Assembly (NCBI GenBank): GCA_900239685.1
Contig: OENT01000167.1
Location: forward strand, 1-64,000
DNA length: 64,000 bases
Reading direction: 5' to 3'
Source of the DNA: Rotaria macrura
Taxonomy: Eukaryota; Rotifera; Eurotatoria; Philodinida; Philodinidae
Numbering within the stretch: position 1 is the first letter of the stretch; each line of letters begins with the position of its first letter. Both the position numbers and the translations under genes were made by a program. This document shows positions 10,992-25,900 of this stretch, piece by piece. Under the pieces are notes generated by a model. The model did not search any database, was not told the DNA's origin, and saw only the letters and a list, made by a program, of their open reading frames with translations.

Positions 10992-13900
10992 CTAAATCAA
11001 ACGATTGAAAACAATCTTTACACGAGTCATAAAAATAGTACGAAAGATCTATTATTAAGTGAGTTGTATAAAAATTTTTAAAGAAATAGCATCGTCTATA
11101 TAAATGATATGCGAATCATGAATTTCGAAACAATCGTTCAAGAATGACCGAAATGACTTGACAAATCTTTTTTTCCATCGACTGTTGCCTAATAAAACAT
11201 AGTATATGTCTCATGTCAAATGACTAACTAGTCATAAATTACTTATTATTACTAGAAACCTTTATTGAGAGATCTCGACTCCTCCTTTTTTTTGCTATAT
11301 TAGGCATAACGTATGCTTCTTTATTAAGAGTTAGTTGCAATGCATTGATATGTATGCAAATTTTCATATATGAATTTCTGAAACTTTAACTGGGTAGTGT
11401 TGAAGAACGAGTTTGATGAGCACTCTGCACAATCGAGTGAAACATGAAAATTGGAATCTTAATCAATATTTTAAAATTGTTGATAACCTTCAGCAATGAT
11501 ATTAAACGAACACAAGATGATTCTTTCATTGTAAGAAATATCCTGTAGAGTGCGATACTAGTCGTTCACGTTTACTTCTCCCCATAATGATTACTCTTCT
11601 CACGGTAGCCAAGGTGATATGACCATTCATAAAAAAAGCAGAGCACGACAAGAAGTTAATCGATGTTGACGAGAGAAAAACAGAACTAAAGAAAAAAACC
11701 TACGTTCGTTAATATCTTCATTGTTAATGCGTATTTAAAAAAGACAACAATATTATGTTGGCTGCCTCACAAGACATTGACAATTTCATCGAGCGTCAAC
11801 GATCTAAACTTAATAAACAAAATGCTCGATATTTGCCTCCTGAACCTCAACCAGTAAATCTACCTAACAATGTACAAGATCGACTTGATTTCAAAGTTGC
11901 TCGTATTCTTGATGAACCACAGCCTCGTATTCGATCTCAACAACCTTACTATCCTTCTGCTCAAGTTCCACAACCACAACCGCAACCACCAGCATCCTCA
12001 TACCCTAATAATTCTATGTCTGAACAAGAAGAAAATTATTTTGTACAGCAGCAACAGCAACAGCAACAACAATACCAACGTCGTCTATCGAATGACAACA
12101 CTGACGATAATCCAGCAGCTTTTTTCAATAAATTTGGTACATATGATGATAAACGTTCTCAACTAAAAGATGATTTAAAACGTGAATATAATGAATATTT
12201 ACAATCGAAAAAAAGTGTTCCAAAAAGTAAATCAACATCACAAATAGCATCGACAAATCAAAATAATAATAAACGTGTACAATTTCCACGGCAACAGCAG
12301 CTACCACCACCACCACAGCAGCAACAACAAAACGGAAAAGTTGTTGCACCATGGGAAAAGAACGATGGTAAAACAGTTAAAAATAATCAAAGTATGAATG
12401 ATTTATCATCAACAGCGAATATCTCAAATCAATATACAACAAATCGCTCTAGACAACCACAACCACCACCACCAGCACCTCCACACATGTCTCGTAACTA
12501 CGACGAAAATTATATTCATGACCGGGAAGATTATGTAGCCGAATTACATTCACAAATACGAGAATTAGAATTGCGAAAGAGACAACTCGAAATAGGTATG
12601 TTGACAATCAATAAGTATAGAGTAGCGTTAATTTTAAATTGCTTGTTGTCGATAACGAAAATTAGCGAAAATTCTTGAATAAGTTTTTTGCGTTACAATG
12701 AAATTCGGTAGAGATGATACTTGACAATGTCAGATGTTTCATATGATACAAGAAATTTAGAGACGTATCTGTAAAGCAATGAAGGAGAGTGTGTTTCGAT
12801 CAATTATAACCATTCTTACGTTAGAAAAGAAACCTTGATAATTATCGTTAATATTTAAAATTTTTATTCTCTATTCTAGAATAGAGAATCCTTTTATTGA
12901 TTGTTCTCTCCTGTTTTTTATTATAGAAAGTAGTAGAATATCGGCTGGTACTTCATCAAATGTTACTCGTGCGCACTATAACGAAGATTTAAATGCATTA
13001 AATTCTCTACTTGCCGAACGATTAGATCAACGTAATGCAGTTGATCTTGAACTTGCTCATATTCTTAATCGTCCACCAGTTTCTAGTAGTCCAACACGAG
13101 CTGATGGAGGCCGAATGGCAAATTTAAATATGCCAATTGAACATTCTCATAATCAAGGACCATCACAAAAATATCCTCAACAGCAACAAAATGGTCGTCC
13201 GATGCAATCATATCGTAATGGCAATCGTTCAGTTCCAAACGATAGTGGATTAATGCAAATTGGTCGTGAAGTTGATAAAGATTCTGAGCAAGCAGCAAAA
13301 AAACGATATCAACAAGAACTTCAAGCACAAATGCGAGAAGTACAAATGCGAAAAGCACAAGAAAAACATGCCAAAGACGAGTACGATAAAAAATTAGATG
13401 CAGAAATACAACGTTATAATTATTTTGGTCGCAGTGGTGGCGGTGCACCAATGCGTGACAAAGATGGTAATGTAGTAGCCAATCTAGCGGATGTCAGAAA
13501 TCCAGTACCACCCCAACAGATGCAACAACAACAACAACCACAACAAATGCAACAACATCAACAGTATTTACCACCTGATAATAAAGTTTATTCGTTAGGT
13601 GATGGATTCAGTTCAATAAGCAATGCACCATTTTATAATGGAGAACAGCCAGCATATCCCGCAAGTTCGGTAATTTATTTTATAGTTCAAGAATAATTAG
13701 CATTATCCAATAGTGGCCTTAACATGTCAAAATCTTCACTATAGCACTTTTCATAGATCATATCTATGAGAAAGTGTTGGCCAACATTGAATTGAGAAGT
13801 CAATATAGATTTGAATAAAAGAACACGACAATACATTTTTATAGTCACTGCTCAAAGTCAACCATTGTTTCTAGTTGAAAGCGATTCTTTGTAAAAGTTT

Positions 13901-16900
13901 TTTTTATCCTGAATGCGAAAAATGAAAAGTTAAGCTAGAGTGGAAAAAATTCTGCATCAGATCTACCCTGTTTAAATATATAATTACTATGTTTGATTGA
14001 TTGTACTTTTCAGGATCGCCCTGGTTCACCAAGTCATGCACGTGGTGCAGTTAGTAATGGATTATTTGGTACGGCTAAAACTGAAGCACAATTTGTACGA
14101 GAAGAAAAATATAAACAAGAACTTAAACAACAAATCGATGAAAAACGTCGACGAGAAGCGGAAGAAGTTGCTAAACGTCGAGCTGAAGAAGAACGTGAAA
14201 TTGCTAAACATCAGGAATGGCAGCAACAGATGGAAAAGCAAACGGCTGAAGAAGCATTACGAAAACAAGAAAAAGAACAACAAGAACGTCAACAGCAACA
14301 GCAAGCACAAGAAGAACTTGAACGACAAAAGAAACAAGAGGAAAGTGTTATGAAACGAAGTAAGGTTTTATTTTATGGCATGAAGAAACCCTCGTCAGAT
14401 GTTTCATAAACTTTTCTAGAACCAAAACGACAAGAGAAACCAATGACACCGAAACGAAATGACACAACTGATGATGATGTCGATGATGTCAATGCTACTC
14501 GACAAAACAGTTACGATCAACAACCACAACATCACCAGCAGCAGTCAGAATCTGTTTATCGTAGTTCATCCCCTCCGGTACCAACATTAAAAAATAAAGG
14601 AAAGAAACAAAAGCCAACAGGCAAAGCTGTACGGCGTCAACAATCATATGATGAAGTTACTCAACAACAATCACCGCCACCACCACCAATCTCACCTTTA
14701 AATTACGATGATGAACAAGTTCAACCACCAGCTGTCAACGATCTAGATGATCAACATCGACAAACCTATCGAAAACCACCAACACCACGACAACCAGGTA
14801 TGTTACAATATTCGAGAAAATCTTGTCAAATTTTTATACTTCTCCTTCTCTAGAAGTATCTTCAGCACATAAGAAGCCACCACGTAAGTTAGATTTTACG
14901 TTAGAGAAGATCATTCTCACTAACTAATCAGCTTCTAACGAATCACGAATACTCCAAAGGGATAAAGTTCAAATTCAATGTTGATTGCTAGAAGTGCACG
15001 ACTTGTGTTACAGTACAATGTCATATTTTCTCTCATTGAAAGTGTATTTTGACGTGAAACTTTGCATTCACACAAATCTTGATGAAAATCGTTGATATTG
15101 ATACTCTCAGTCTAACTCGCTAACTCATATCCTACATTCAGATCGATAGAAACATAGAAAATCATCGAAATCATCTATTTTCGTCAAGACTTATTTCTAA
15201 GTAAAGTTTCAAGTCGAAATTTAACGATGAAGTTTTCAGCTAATAGATAATTATTTTCAAACGCACAGATACAGTAGTAACTCGACACACAAGAAACTAA
15301 CTGTATAGAGTGTTCGCAGCTTATTTCAGTATTTAAAATGTACATCATTTGCTCAATTTCAGAAACATATCGATCTCGACCTCGAGCTAATTCTAATGCT
15401 GGTATTCCACCACGTACCAATTCGGTAACATCACTTCGATCGGATGGTTCAGATTCTGAAGTTCTCAATCGTCTTGAGCATTTAAAACGACAATTGAAAG
15501 ATAAAGAAGCTCGTCTTCAAGAGCATGTCAGTCGTCATCAAGTGGAACCAAATTCATTATCGAATGCAGACCAACAACCACGAGCTACCTATCAGCCACC
15601 ATCACAACAACGTAAACCAAGTCCACAATTTTTATTTAATGCAGCGCGTGTTCATCACCATCGTGACTCGCCAAGTATAGGTGATAAACCACGTCGTATG
15701 ATACAAACAGATGATGATCTTGAATACAAACCAAGTTACTTTCGGGATGATGCCATACTAATGGGTGCTAACAGTGAACATGTCGATCAAGACTATTATT
15801 TACCACCGAAACGTCCCGATTCAGATAATCGAAGGTATGTTACAAACATCGAAAAAGAAGCTAGTCGAAGACGATATGGTTATGATCCAACTAGTCTTTA
15901 TGATCAAGATGATCCGACAACAATAGCAAATTATGAATTGAATGTGAGTAGAAAAACAAAATTTTAAATAACAAAAATCATAGACATGATTTAAAAAATA
16001 ATTCTTCTTGTTTCGCCTCTATTTAGAGAATTGCAGAGCAAAATGAAGCACGATTAAAAAAACTACGTGATCTGGAACACGACGATGCATCTTTATTAGA
16101 TAGTAATGAAGTACTTGAACGTTTTCAACAAAAACAACGTATGCAGCGTGGTGGCAGTCAAACGACACTACAAGACGATGCTTGGCTCAAATAAAAACTA
16201 ATTTGTTTTAATTTTGTAAATTTTAAAACAAAAAAAGCAACTTTTTTTTTCTTTTACCGAAGGCTTTTCGAAGTAGATTTTTCTATGTTGCCCAGGGGCT
16301 TATTATAAGCTTTATTGTTGTCTGTCTGTTTTTCTCTCATCAATAATACAAAAAAGAATCGATGGCATTCTTTAATTCTCATATTCGAAAAATTATGTGC
16401 TCAGTAATTTTTCTTTATCAATTCGATGGGAATAATCACAACGAAAAAAAACGTTATACAACATGTCAGTAGTCATTTGCGAGTAAATCATATATACAAT
16501 ATTACAAGCTTGTTCTTTTGCTGTTAGTCACTCTTCCGATGGAAAAAATTTGATTCTTGGCATAGTGAAATTGAATTGAAATAGATAACACGTCATGTAC
16601 AGTACAAAAGAAATAAATAGGTCAAAAATACATACCTAAAAATACTCGAATTTTTCGATACTAAAGATCAGATGTGAATGTGAAAGTCTAATCCGATACA
16701 GGATTCAATAAGAATACTCCCGGTTACATCGAGTGATTCTTCGTAAAAGTATGGACAATTTGAATCAAAAAAACAGACTAACTTCAAGAAATTCTTTTTT
16801 AGTTTACTTCAATGTGTTGTCTACTTATGCATTGAAGATTATTTGACAGGGATTTATCGATTGGTAGAACATTTATTCCTGGAGCTCAAAAACTACATGA

Positions 16901-19900
16901 CGAGTGAAATTCCTATCTGCGACCTAATAAAACAATTTAAACCCTTATTTATCATTAAAAATACATGGCTATAAACACTTGATTGTGTATCTAACGTAAG
17001 TTCTAAATTCTTGGATTAACACTGATCAGCATTGTGTCCCACTTGTATTGCATATAAAAATAGGCTAACAGTTAGAGCAATATTTCACAAAAATTGTTAA
17101 TTAAGTTTTTTTCTAGTACAGTTTCACTCATGCATCGTACCTTGAATATGTTTCGACAGGTAATTTAATAGTATGCATATTAAAATAGCCACCATTCATT
17201 AAACTTGTTCGACAAGCTAAATCGTTCATATCGATGAGTTTGATCCATTCTGTTGATAAACCAGTTCGAAACTCGATTATACTTGTTCGATTATGACATG
17301 GTAACGTTTTCATATTAGTATTTTGACTACATTTCGTATTGAACTATTCAAAAATAGGTAAGATTTTTCTTCATGTTATAAAATAATAGTAAATATTTAC
17401 TTGAAATACAAGAACATAAAATTCTTGTACGAGAATCGGTATAGTTACAACTGAGAATGAACTCTCATGAAATATTAAAGCTGGTATATTATTGTTACAT
17501 TGATCAGGTTGAGCAAGTAAAGCACCATCAATAGATTCCCAATTCGAATGCGATGATGATAGAGTATAGAAGTAATCAGTTATAAAATCAGTATTAATCG
17601 ATTTTACTTGAATGAATAAAAGAACAGAAAGAAACGCATATGAATATTAATATATGGACTTGAAAATTATGTTTTTATCTACTTGAGATTATTCTTGAAA
17701 GACCCCACGTAAAATTGTTACAGTGAAAAGATAATGGTTGAAACCAACGAAACTGTCCTATATGATATTTTGTATTAAGATTCATTAATTCGACGTATAG
17801 TTCGGTTGATGTATTGGATGTTGTTAATTTTTTCATCGGTAAATCAAATCGATGAAGAATAGACCATGTTAATGTACCATCGATAGACATTAATAAATAA
17901 ATTGAACTAGAACATGATGTTGTTGAAGTATTTTCTAAATAATAGGTCCATTTAAGAGCACTAAGATAGAATAACAAAACACAATATGAAGAACAAAGAA
18001 AAAACAGCAATAAATTCTATGACGTACCGCATTGATCTTAAATCAATTGGTCGTGTAATAGCTTGACGATGTATTGTGGTCCATATAATTCTATTTGTTT
18101 TTTGCTTATATGGTTCTATTGCTAACCAATTTATGGGATGAAAATATTTTTCAAATGCTTCTCGGAAATCAACCTATGCAACGAAGAGAAATTTTTTTGA
18201 ATTATCCATTGTTAAGAAAAAGAAGAAAGAAGAAACTTTCTAATCATGAAAAACGTAGGGAAAGCACAGACGCATTTTTTGAACTTACAATACTTAAAAA
18301 TTTGAGCCTCCACTATTTTATTACTTAGATTTGATGAGAAAAACACTGATCAGTAACCCACAGACAAAAAGTACCCTTGGTTTTTGCGTAATTCAAAAGG
18401 AGTGAGTAATCCTGTCAACTACTCCATGTTCATGAATTTTGTGAGAGATAATTTTATAGCTGAATAATACAGCTTTCTTCTGATCAAAAGAAAACATGAA
18501 CAGTTCGAACAATGAGTGAGCTACTGACAGAACATTAAATAACGCACACAGATGACTTCTCAAAACAACTTTCGCACGTCTAAAATTTTGTTTCCTACTT
18601 GGAAATATTACTTGGGACATCAAAGTAACAATTTTCATTTGTATTTTAAGGTACCAGTACTATTTTTTAAATGTTAAGAATGCTGCCACTAATGAAGTAC
18701 AGTAAGAAACAAAAGAGCTTTTTCAAGCTGTTTTTATATAAAACGCTGAATTTTGGCTGGTAACTATAACTTAGTGTCGTAGTTTTAAAAAGAAACGAGA
18801 TAGATCAATGCAGAATCTACGACAACCTACATAAAAACTTTAAATGACTAAGATCTGTTGTTTCATCTCCGAAAATTTCAGTGCTCAATTTCAATCATGC
18901 TGGTTGGCCATTAGTCGTTTTGGTTGTAATGTGTTCTCAATGCTGACTCGGTACGACAGCTCATTGTAGAGAAATATTTGGTTAGATTCTGCGTGTTTTT
19001 CTTATTTGTGAAATTCGCGCTCGTTTACTTACCGACCACTTATTATCACTCGTAATCAATCAATGCTACTGTTAATCATTAGACATCAGACGGCAAATGA
19101 GAGTTAGTTTATAAAGCGAATTTCAGAAAAAAATTCATCCGTCATGTATCAAACTAATTATGTTTTAATGCTTGAATAAAACGTGTATTTTATTTCGATG
19201 TATTTTAGGTCATTATTATGTATGAATGCCAAGAGTATCTAGAGATCCGATGTTGATGCGTCTAATACCGACAATTTTTTTATCTATTCTCTCGATATGC
19301 AATGTATTCCATGATTATCTAACATAGGCTAGCTAACAGAAACATTCAATGGATTTGAAAATTATAATTTAACATACTGAAGGAGTGATTAAGTTGATTA
19401 TTTGACATTCTCCATTTTGACAACGTGCCATACCATAGCAGTTCATTACACATTTATTTCCAATATAAACATATTGAAGATAATTATCTGAACAATTCAA
19501 TGAAAACTTCAATCGAAATCGAATAGAATTATTTTGACTTGAAAATAAATTAAGTGGTATAGTCAAACGATAGAATGTAATGTTGCCAAGATGATATTTG
19601 ATTGGTATCATGTCTATGTCATCTTGATCGGCAATTTTTAACCATGTTAATCCTAGGTTCATTGAGTATTCAACAATATTCTCTGTTATATTAATACAAT
19701 GAAATTCAATTTGTAGAATGTAATCCGGATTACAGTAAACATCTTTGGTTTCATAAATGATTTGATCAGTTGAATTTATGATTCTTAAAAATGTTTCATT
19801 CCATTTCGTTGGGCTTTCATCGTCTGATGAAAACCATTGTAAATGAGAATGTATATGAAATACATTAAATTGTTCTATTGACCATGGAGGTCGACCACCA

Positions 19901-22900
19901 GTAGAAGAATCTTGTAGAAGTCGAAGTTGAAGAATATACGGAGGTAATAATTTTGTGATGCTTAGAGAAGAAAACAAGAATGGATATTTGCTAAATCTGA
20001 CTAAAAATTTTATTCATCATGAAAACTTATGACTAATGAATAGCATTCAGGTTTATGTCGACGGATGGTATGAAAACGAATGAACGAACGAATTTTTGTT
20101 TAAATGACAATTATTCTGAATCAAGCACATGAACAAATAGAAAAGCTTGTTAAATATTTCACATAATTATGAAATATCTCTTATTCCATATGAAGAATGA
20201 ACTATGCTTATAGCTCGAGGAAAAGTGATTGAGTGCACCGAATATTTCAGTTATGCCCATTTCTTATGTAATCTCACTGTCAGTTATATTTCCAATATAA
20301 ATAGAATATTTTGACAATGGATTCAAATTCTTTCTCGAGGTAAAAATTTTTCACAGATGAATTATTTGTGCATGATACAAAAGATTCTATTCTACTTATA
20401 CAATACATGAGCTCATAAAGTCAAAGAAACACTCCAATTATATACAATGAATACTTTCGATGAGACTCTATTCCACTCTAAATTTGACGAATTTCTAAGA
20501 TAAAACGAAACTAGACAATATGACTACGACCTATGCTGAAAACATACTTCAATTGATGATCTTTAAATATATGTAATGTATTCCATTGATGTGAATTTAT
20601 TTCACGATATTCAAGACGTATCCAACCGTCACCATTCTTTCGAACATTTGTTTTTGACATACATCGATCATTAAGTTCAATATGAACATATGTATGTTCA
20701 TGATTTACATCAATGTAATAAGTTTCTAATTCTCGTTTGTATGTCTAACAATAAACAACGATATTAGTTCTTTTTTGTAAAATTAATAATATTTCATCGA
20801 ACTCGTACACTATTAAAAGTTGTTCCACATTTGGCATGATCCACAGCACCGTAACTTGTGTAATAAGTTTGTTGAAGAATATTCAATTGATTTGGAAATC
20901 GAATTAATGATAGACTACAATCACTATTCGTCCAATGTGGATTACATCTAAATAGCAGTGAACATAAATTTACGTTGCCAAATTCATTGGAATATTTACC
21001 TGCATCGTCCATCACTAAGACACATTCCGTGGCCATTACATGCATTGATACACTGTGAACCAATGTATAATTCTGATATGCCAATGACAAATTGCTCGTC
21101 ATCAGATGCTGCACAGTCAGCATTAAAACTGATTCGAAAACGAACTTGATTTGATCTATTTATGAGAAAGATAATTGATGCAATTCTTTAACAAAAATGT
21201 GCGTTTGAATTTGATTATCTTCATATAGACGTGATAAACAACTGCAGTATGCAAATTTGTTGTAATAATATTCGATAGACAAAAGATTTCAAATAGACGA
21301 AGTTCCTCTTCTCTACACTCTATCATGCACTTCATCAATCGAAGTAAGAATCATCTGAATAGAACTGATTGAACTGTTTAGAATTCGAATGTTTTCAATC
21401 TAATCGGCTCTATACTCAATGAAAAAAAAACAACCCACACAGTTAAGTAACTCGCTGTCGATTAATAAAATATTCATGAACAATTATCTTACCCGATCAT
21501 CGATGATGTTAATTTCCAAGTGAAAATTTTTATTTGTTGTGAATGACCACTATCGAATATTAGTAAATTATTATGATCAATCGTTTGCCATGTAAAACCA
21601 TAATCAGATGAAAATGAAAATAGAATATCTAATTATTCGATGAAATAATTCGTTGTAATTATTTAAATTTCATCAAGAGAATATGATCATACTTATGCAA
21701 CAATTAAATGAAAGTGGAAGTAGACCTAATTGAATATAAAACAAATCCTCGAATATATTCAAATCATCTGTAATAATGTCATTGATTATTGAATTTATTT
21801 TGCCTAAAAGAAAATACATAGATTCTCCGTTTTCCTGGTATTGATTGTTCATAGTTTAAACTATTACCTTTAACTGGAAATATAACACATGTACCATTAA
21901 ATATTCCATCGCCAAATGAAACAAACCAATTCGATTCGAAATTCTCCATGCGATCGAATTTTCCATAGATGACTTCTTGAAGAGTAATCGAGCCACTAAC
22001 AATAATCTGTTGACAGCAAATCAAAAGACTTCGCTCATACAATTCAATAGTCTATATTGTCTCTTACCTGTTCAAGTTTCAAACATTTGGAAGTATTCGT
22101 TAGAAAAACCAAACGAATAAGAACATGACTATATCTCATGTCATCCAAAAAATCTTCGTGTATAATATACGATTGATTGATGTTTAAAATAACATATTTA
22201 AAGAGTTGCCAATTTAAACCCATGTTACGTGAATATTCTATTGATACTATTTGAATATCATATTGACAAATCGTTTGAATGTGAATTTCGAGAAATCTAA
22301 AATTTCGAGTAATTTATTTATTTATCTTTTATTTGATTCAGTTTGTTTTTTTCGTCTTTTACAATTTACCTAGTTGAGATAAGATTTAACGGTGGTAAAA
22401 TAATAAGATCTAATAAATCGGTTGAACTATTATTAAATCGTTCAATATATATTGTTTTCGTCGATGAGAGTAGACACTTATTCTTTTCTGAACAACGACA
22501 TTTGCCATTACATGATTCCAATTGACATAAAATATCACATTCAGATCGAACAGTAATGTTAGTTATTTGCCAACGCATGGCTATCGTTGAATCTGCAGCT
22601 AACCAACGGATACGAACGAATCTATACACGAAGTAATTCATTTTATGCTTTCTCTAATATTTGAATCAGATTTAAGATGTTAGAACAAATGATTAACGCA
22701 ATATATTTTGATTCATTTACAATTCAAAAGTTTTTCAGCTGTATGCAAAAGCAGTTCAACAGAAATATATGACTATGATCGATGCATATACAAGGTGTTG
22801 CTGTCAGAATCTTGATATGAAGTCTCTTCAAATGTAAAGTTTCGAAAAATTTTCATCTCGCACAAATGAAATTCAGAAAAGAGCCTATGGAAGTTCAGGG

Positions 22901-25900
22901 GCGCGATAGATGCAATGGTTGGCAGTCATCGAAACATTTACCTACACCATCACCTGCACGATCACTCTCAATGTTATTCACAAATTCACTCACGTATACT
23001 CTTACCGCCAATCAAGTTCCTAACTAATATAGTAAAATATTGGATACTTGATTTCTAAAATACATTTTTCAGATTTTTCTGATATTCTAGTTTTTCACGA
23101 TTGCCCAATTCTACGTACAGATTTTTCGAACTTTTTTCTTTTCAAGATTGGGACACCCTAATTAAACAAGATCATACTCACAGGTTGACAAGTGCTCTCT
23201 TATGGAAATTATTTTCCAATATAATGTTTTCCTCAGCTAATTATCGATTACGTATGTTTGTATTCTTCTAGAACTTCTGTGTTTTAATCACCGAACTTTT
23301 CATCTGTTCGAGTATATCAGAATTTAAGATATTAAAGAATACATCTTTGATTGAAGTCCTGTTACTAGCATAAATACATGTTTGTTCATTTCTGACTAGT
23401 AATTATCTATGTCGGAAAAAGTATTGGGCCATATTGTCTATTCTCATAATCTTTCAAATGAATAGTTCTATTGGCAGAATGAAGGCCACCAAAGAACCAG
23501 ATAATCTCATAAGAATAATACCACGATTATTATTGTTAGTTGCACAGATGCCTCAAACATTATCATGTGTTCAGACTGGAAATTTCGGTTTAGAGCTCTG
23601 TATTTCAGCATATAAAATTGAAAGTCTTTCCTCGATTGTTACTATCATCGATCCCTGTTGTTGACTTCGACTCTAAATTTGATCTACAAATGTACTACGT
23701 TGATATAAATAATCAGCAGGTATTGTTGTTCATTTCCTAATTAAAACGAAAACTATATTCAATTATACTAGATTGCCGACAATATGTTGCAATAAGTCAA
23801 AAAAGAAACAAGCAAACACTTCAATCGAACATTTCTATTGTTGGTGTAATTCTAATATTAATTGAAAAAAAAGTTATTTACTTACTTAGACAATTGGTTG
23901 TAAGCGTATAACGGTAAAAAGAATCTATTTTTAATGGCACGAAGTGGTTGAGTAATAATGATATCATTGGGAATAGAAGCAATTGTTGGTGGCTTATCAA
24001 TCGATGACCATGTTTGACCATAGTCAATAGAAAACTCAAGATCAAATTGTGATTGATTCGTTGCTTTTGATGCATCAATCATACAAGGATTTGAATCTAT
24101 CTGAAAATTTGTTAAAATAAAACGAACATAAAATTAATTCAATAAATTATTTAAATGAATATCAAACTTGAAATGATAAAAATGATGTTTCATTTAATTC
24201 GATATCATTTGTTGAATAAATTTCGAGAGGAAATAAGTAATGCCTAAAATGATCGATTAAATAGAATACATTATCATTCTAATTCTTTATCCTACGTATA
24301 ATTGCAAGTATCTATTAGTCGAGTATTATGACTAATCCAATATTGAGGTAAGATCTCTGGTATGATTTCAAATCGATTAAGTATCCAATTTGATGTCCAT
24401 TCTATGGATAGATTAAGAAATAAAATTAAAAAAACAAAGCCAACAACATACTTGTTGTGACTCGTTGAAATAATCGAATGCGAACTAAATATAATTTCAT
24501 AGCTTCATCTTTTGGTAATTCAATAAGCCATGGTTTATATTGTGATTCTGGACGATATGTTATAGACATCAATTTTTTCCATAAAATACCATTATTTGAT
24601 GATATTTGAACAAGTATAGGATCGATGAATGTTTGTGTTCGATTGAAACATGTATCCAATTCAATACGTATGAATTTTACACCGACTAAAGAAAATTGTG
24701 GACTTACTAAACCACGAGTATGAGCCTGATACAATAGAAAACGAATTTGAATAAATAGAATTTTTTTTTTCAAATTCAACATATTTACATTCGAAAAAAC
24801 GTATCGTTCGTCATTCGCTGAACATTTTTCATAGCCCCATACTTCGGACCAACTTGAGACATTAGCCGTTAATTGTCGTGATGATATGTCACCATGTAAA
24901 ACTGTTAATGGATTTGGTGAGCAAAATGGTAGAATATAACCATGGTTACATCTGTATAATGAGTTCGATTAAAATCGTTTGCATCCTCTGTTTACATGAA
25001 GCTAACTATGTTGAACTTACTGACATCCATTTGATTGACATAGACCCTGACCAGAACAGAACCATGGACAATCAGCTCCAACATAAACTTTATTAATGCT
25101 AAATCGTGCATCAGATTGACTTGTTGTCCATCGAAAACGAACTTCTTGATTACTAGTTTATACAAACGTATTCAAACAGAATATATTTCGTTTATGTTTA
25201 TGACTTACACATAATTATCTGGTATGGGAATAGTTACAACTCGTGATTGTTGATACAATTGAGCCAAAAATATAGATCCACTCAACGATATATGATCATC
25301 ACAATATAGAACTGTTTGATTACATGAAGGTATTAACGATATCCAATTCGACCATCCCTGCATAACATTGGAACTTATTTCAAGTATTAAAGACCAATCC
25401 GTGTCGTTGGTCTTTTTTATTGGAAACATTTGTAAATCAAATTGTATTATTGAACTTGATTGAATCAATGAAAATTCCCATGTTTGTATTTCATAATCAG
25501 TTGTATTGTTTTGTTCGATATGTAAATTATTTTCAAACCAAATATTTTCATCGTTCTGTGTTCGAATACTTATAGAACGTAGATTCCACATTAAACACGA
25601 ATAATCTTTGAAATAAATATATAATTTTCGATATAAAGCAATAGATAGCAGAAGACTTTATCATTTTAGGAAAAAATTATATTTTTGTTTTACTTTCTCA
25701 TCGACAAATATAGCAAAGACTTGCGTAATTAGTGTACATAACTCATGTATCGAATTACTATAAATTTACAATGCGAAGCGAGATGAATATGTTTTCTACC
25801 TTGCTCTTCAACACTTCATTTCGATCATGCTTCTCATAGAATTTAATTCAGAGACTTCATAATCTTGAAAATTAAAATTCAACCAACTATTTGCAGAGTT

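Noticed and set aside
12125-13451. Long minus-strand frames opposite CSPP1 exons
   Set aside because: They are rich in Val, Leu and Ala runs that mirror the Gln/Pro codons of the real gene, and have no domain of their own.
13745-13777. Hairpin in CSPP1 intron 2 as a functional RNA
   Set aside because: The 14-15 bp stem is imperfect and nothing around it suggests an RNA gene or target duplication.
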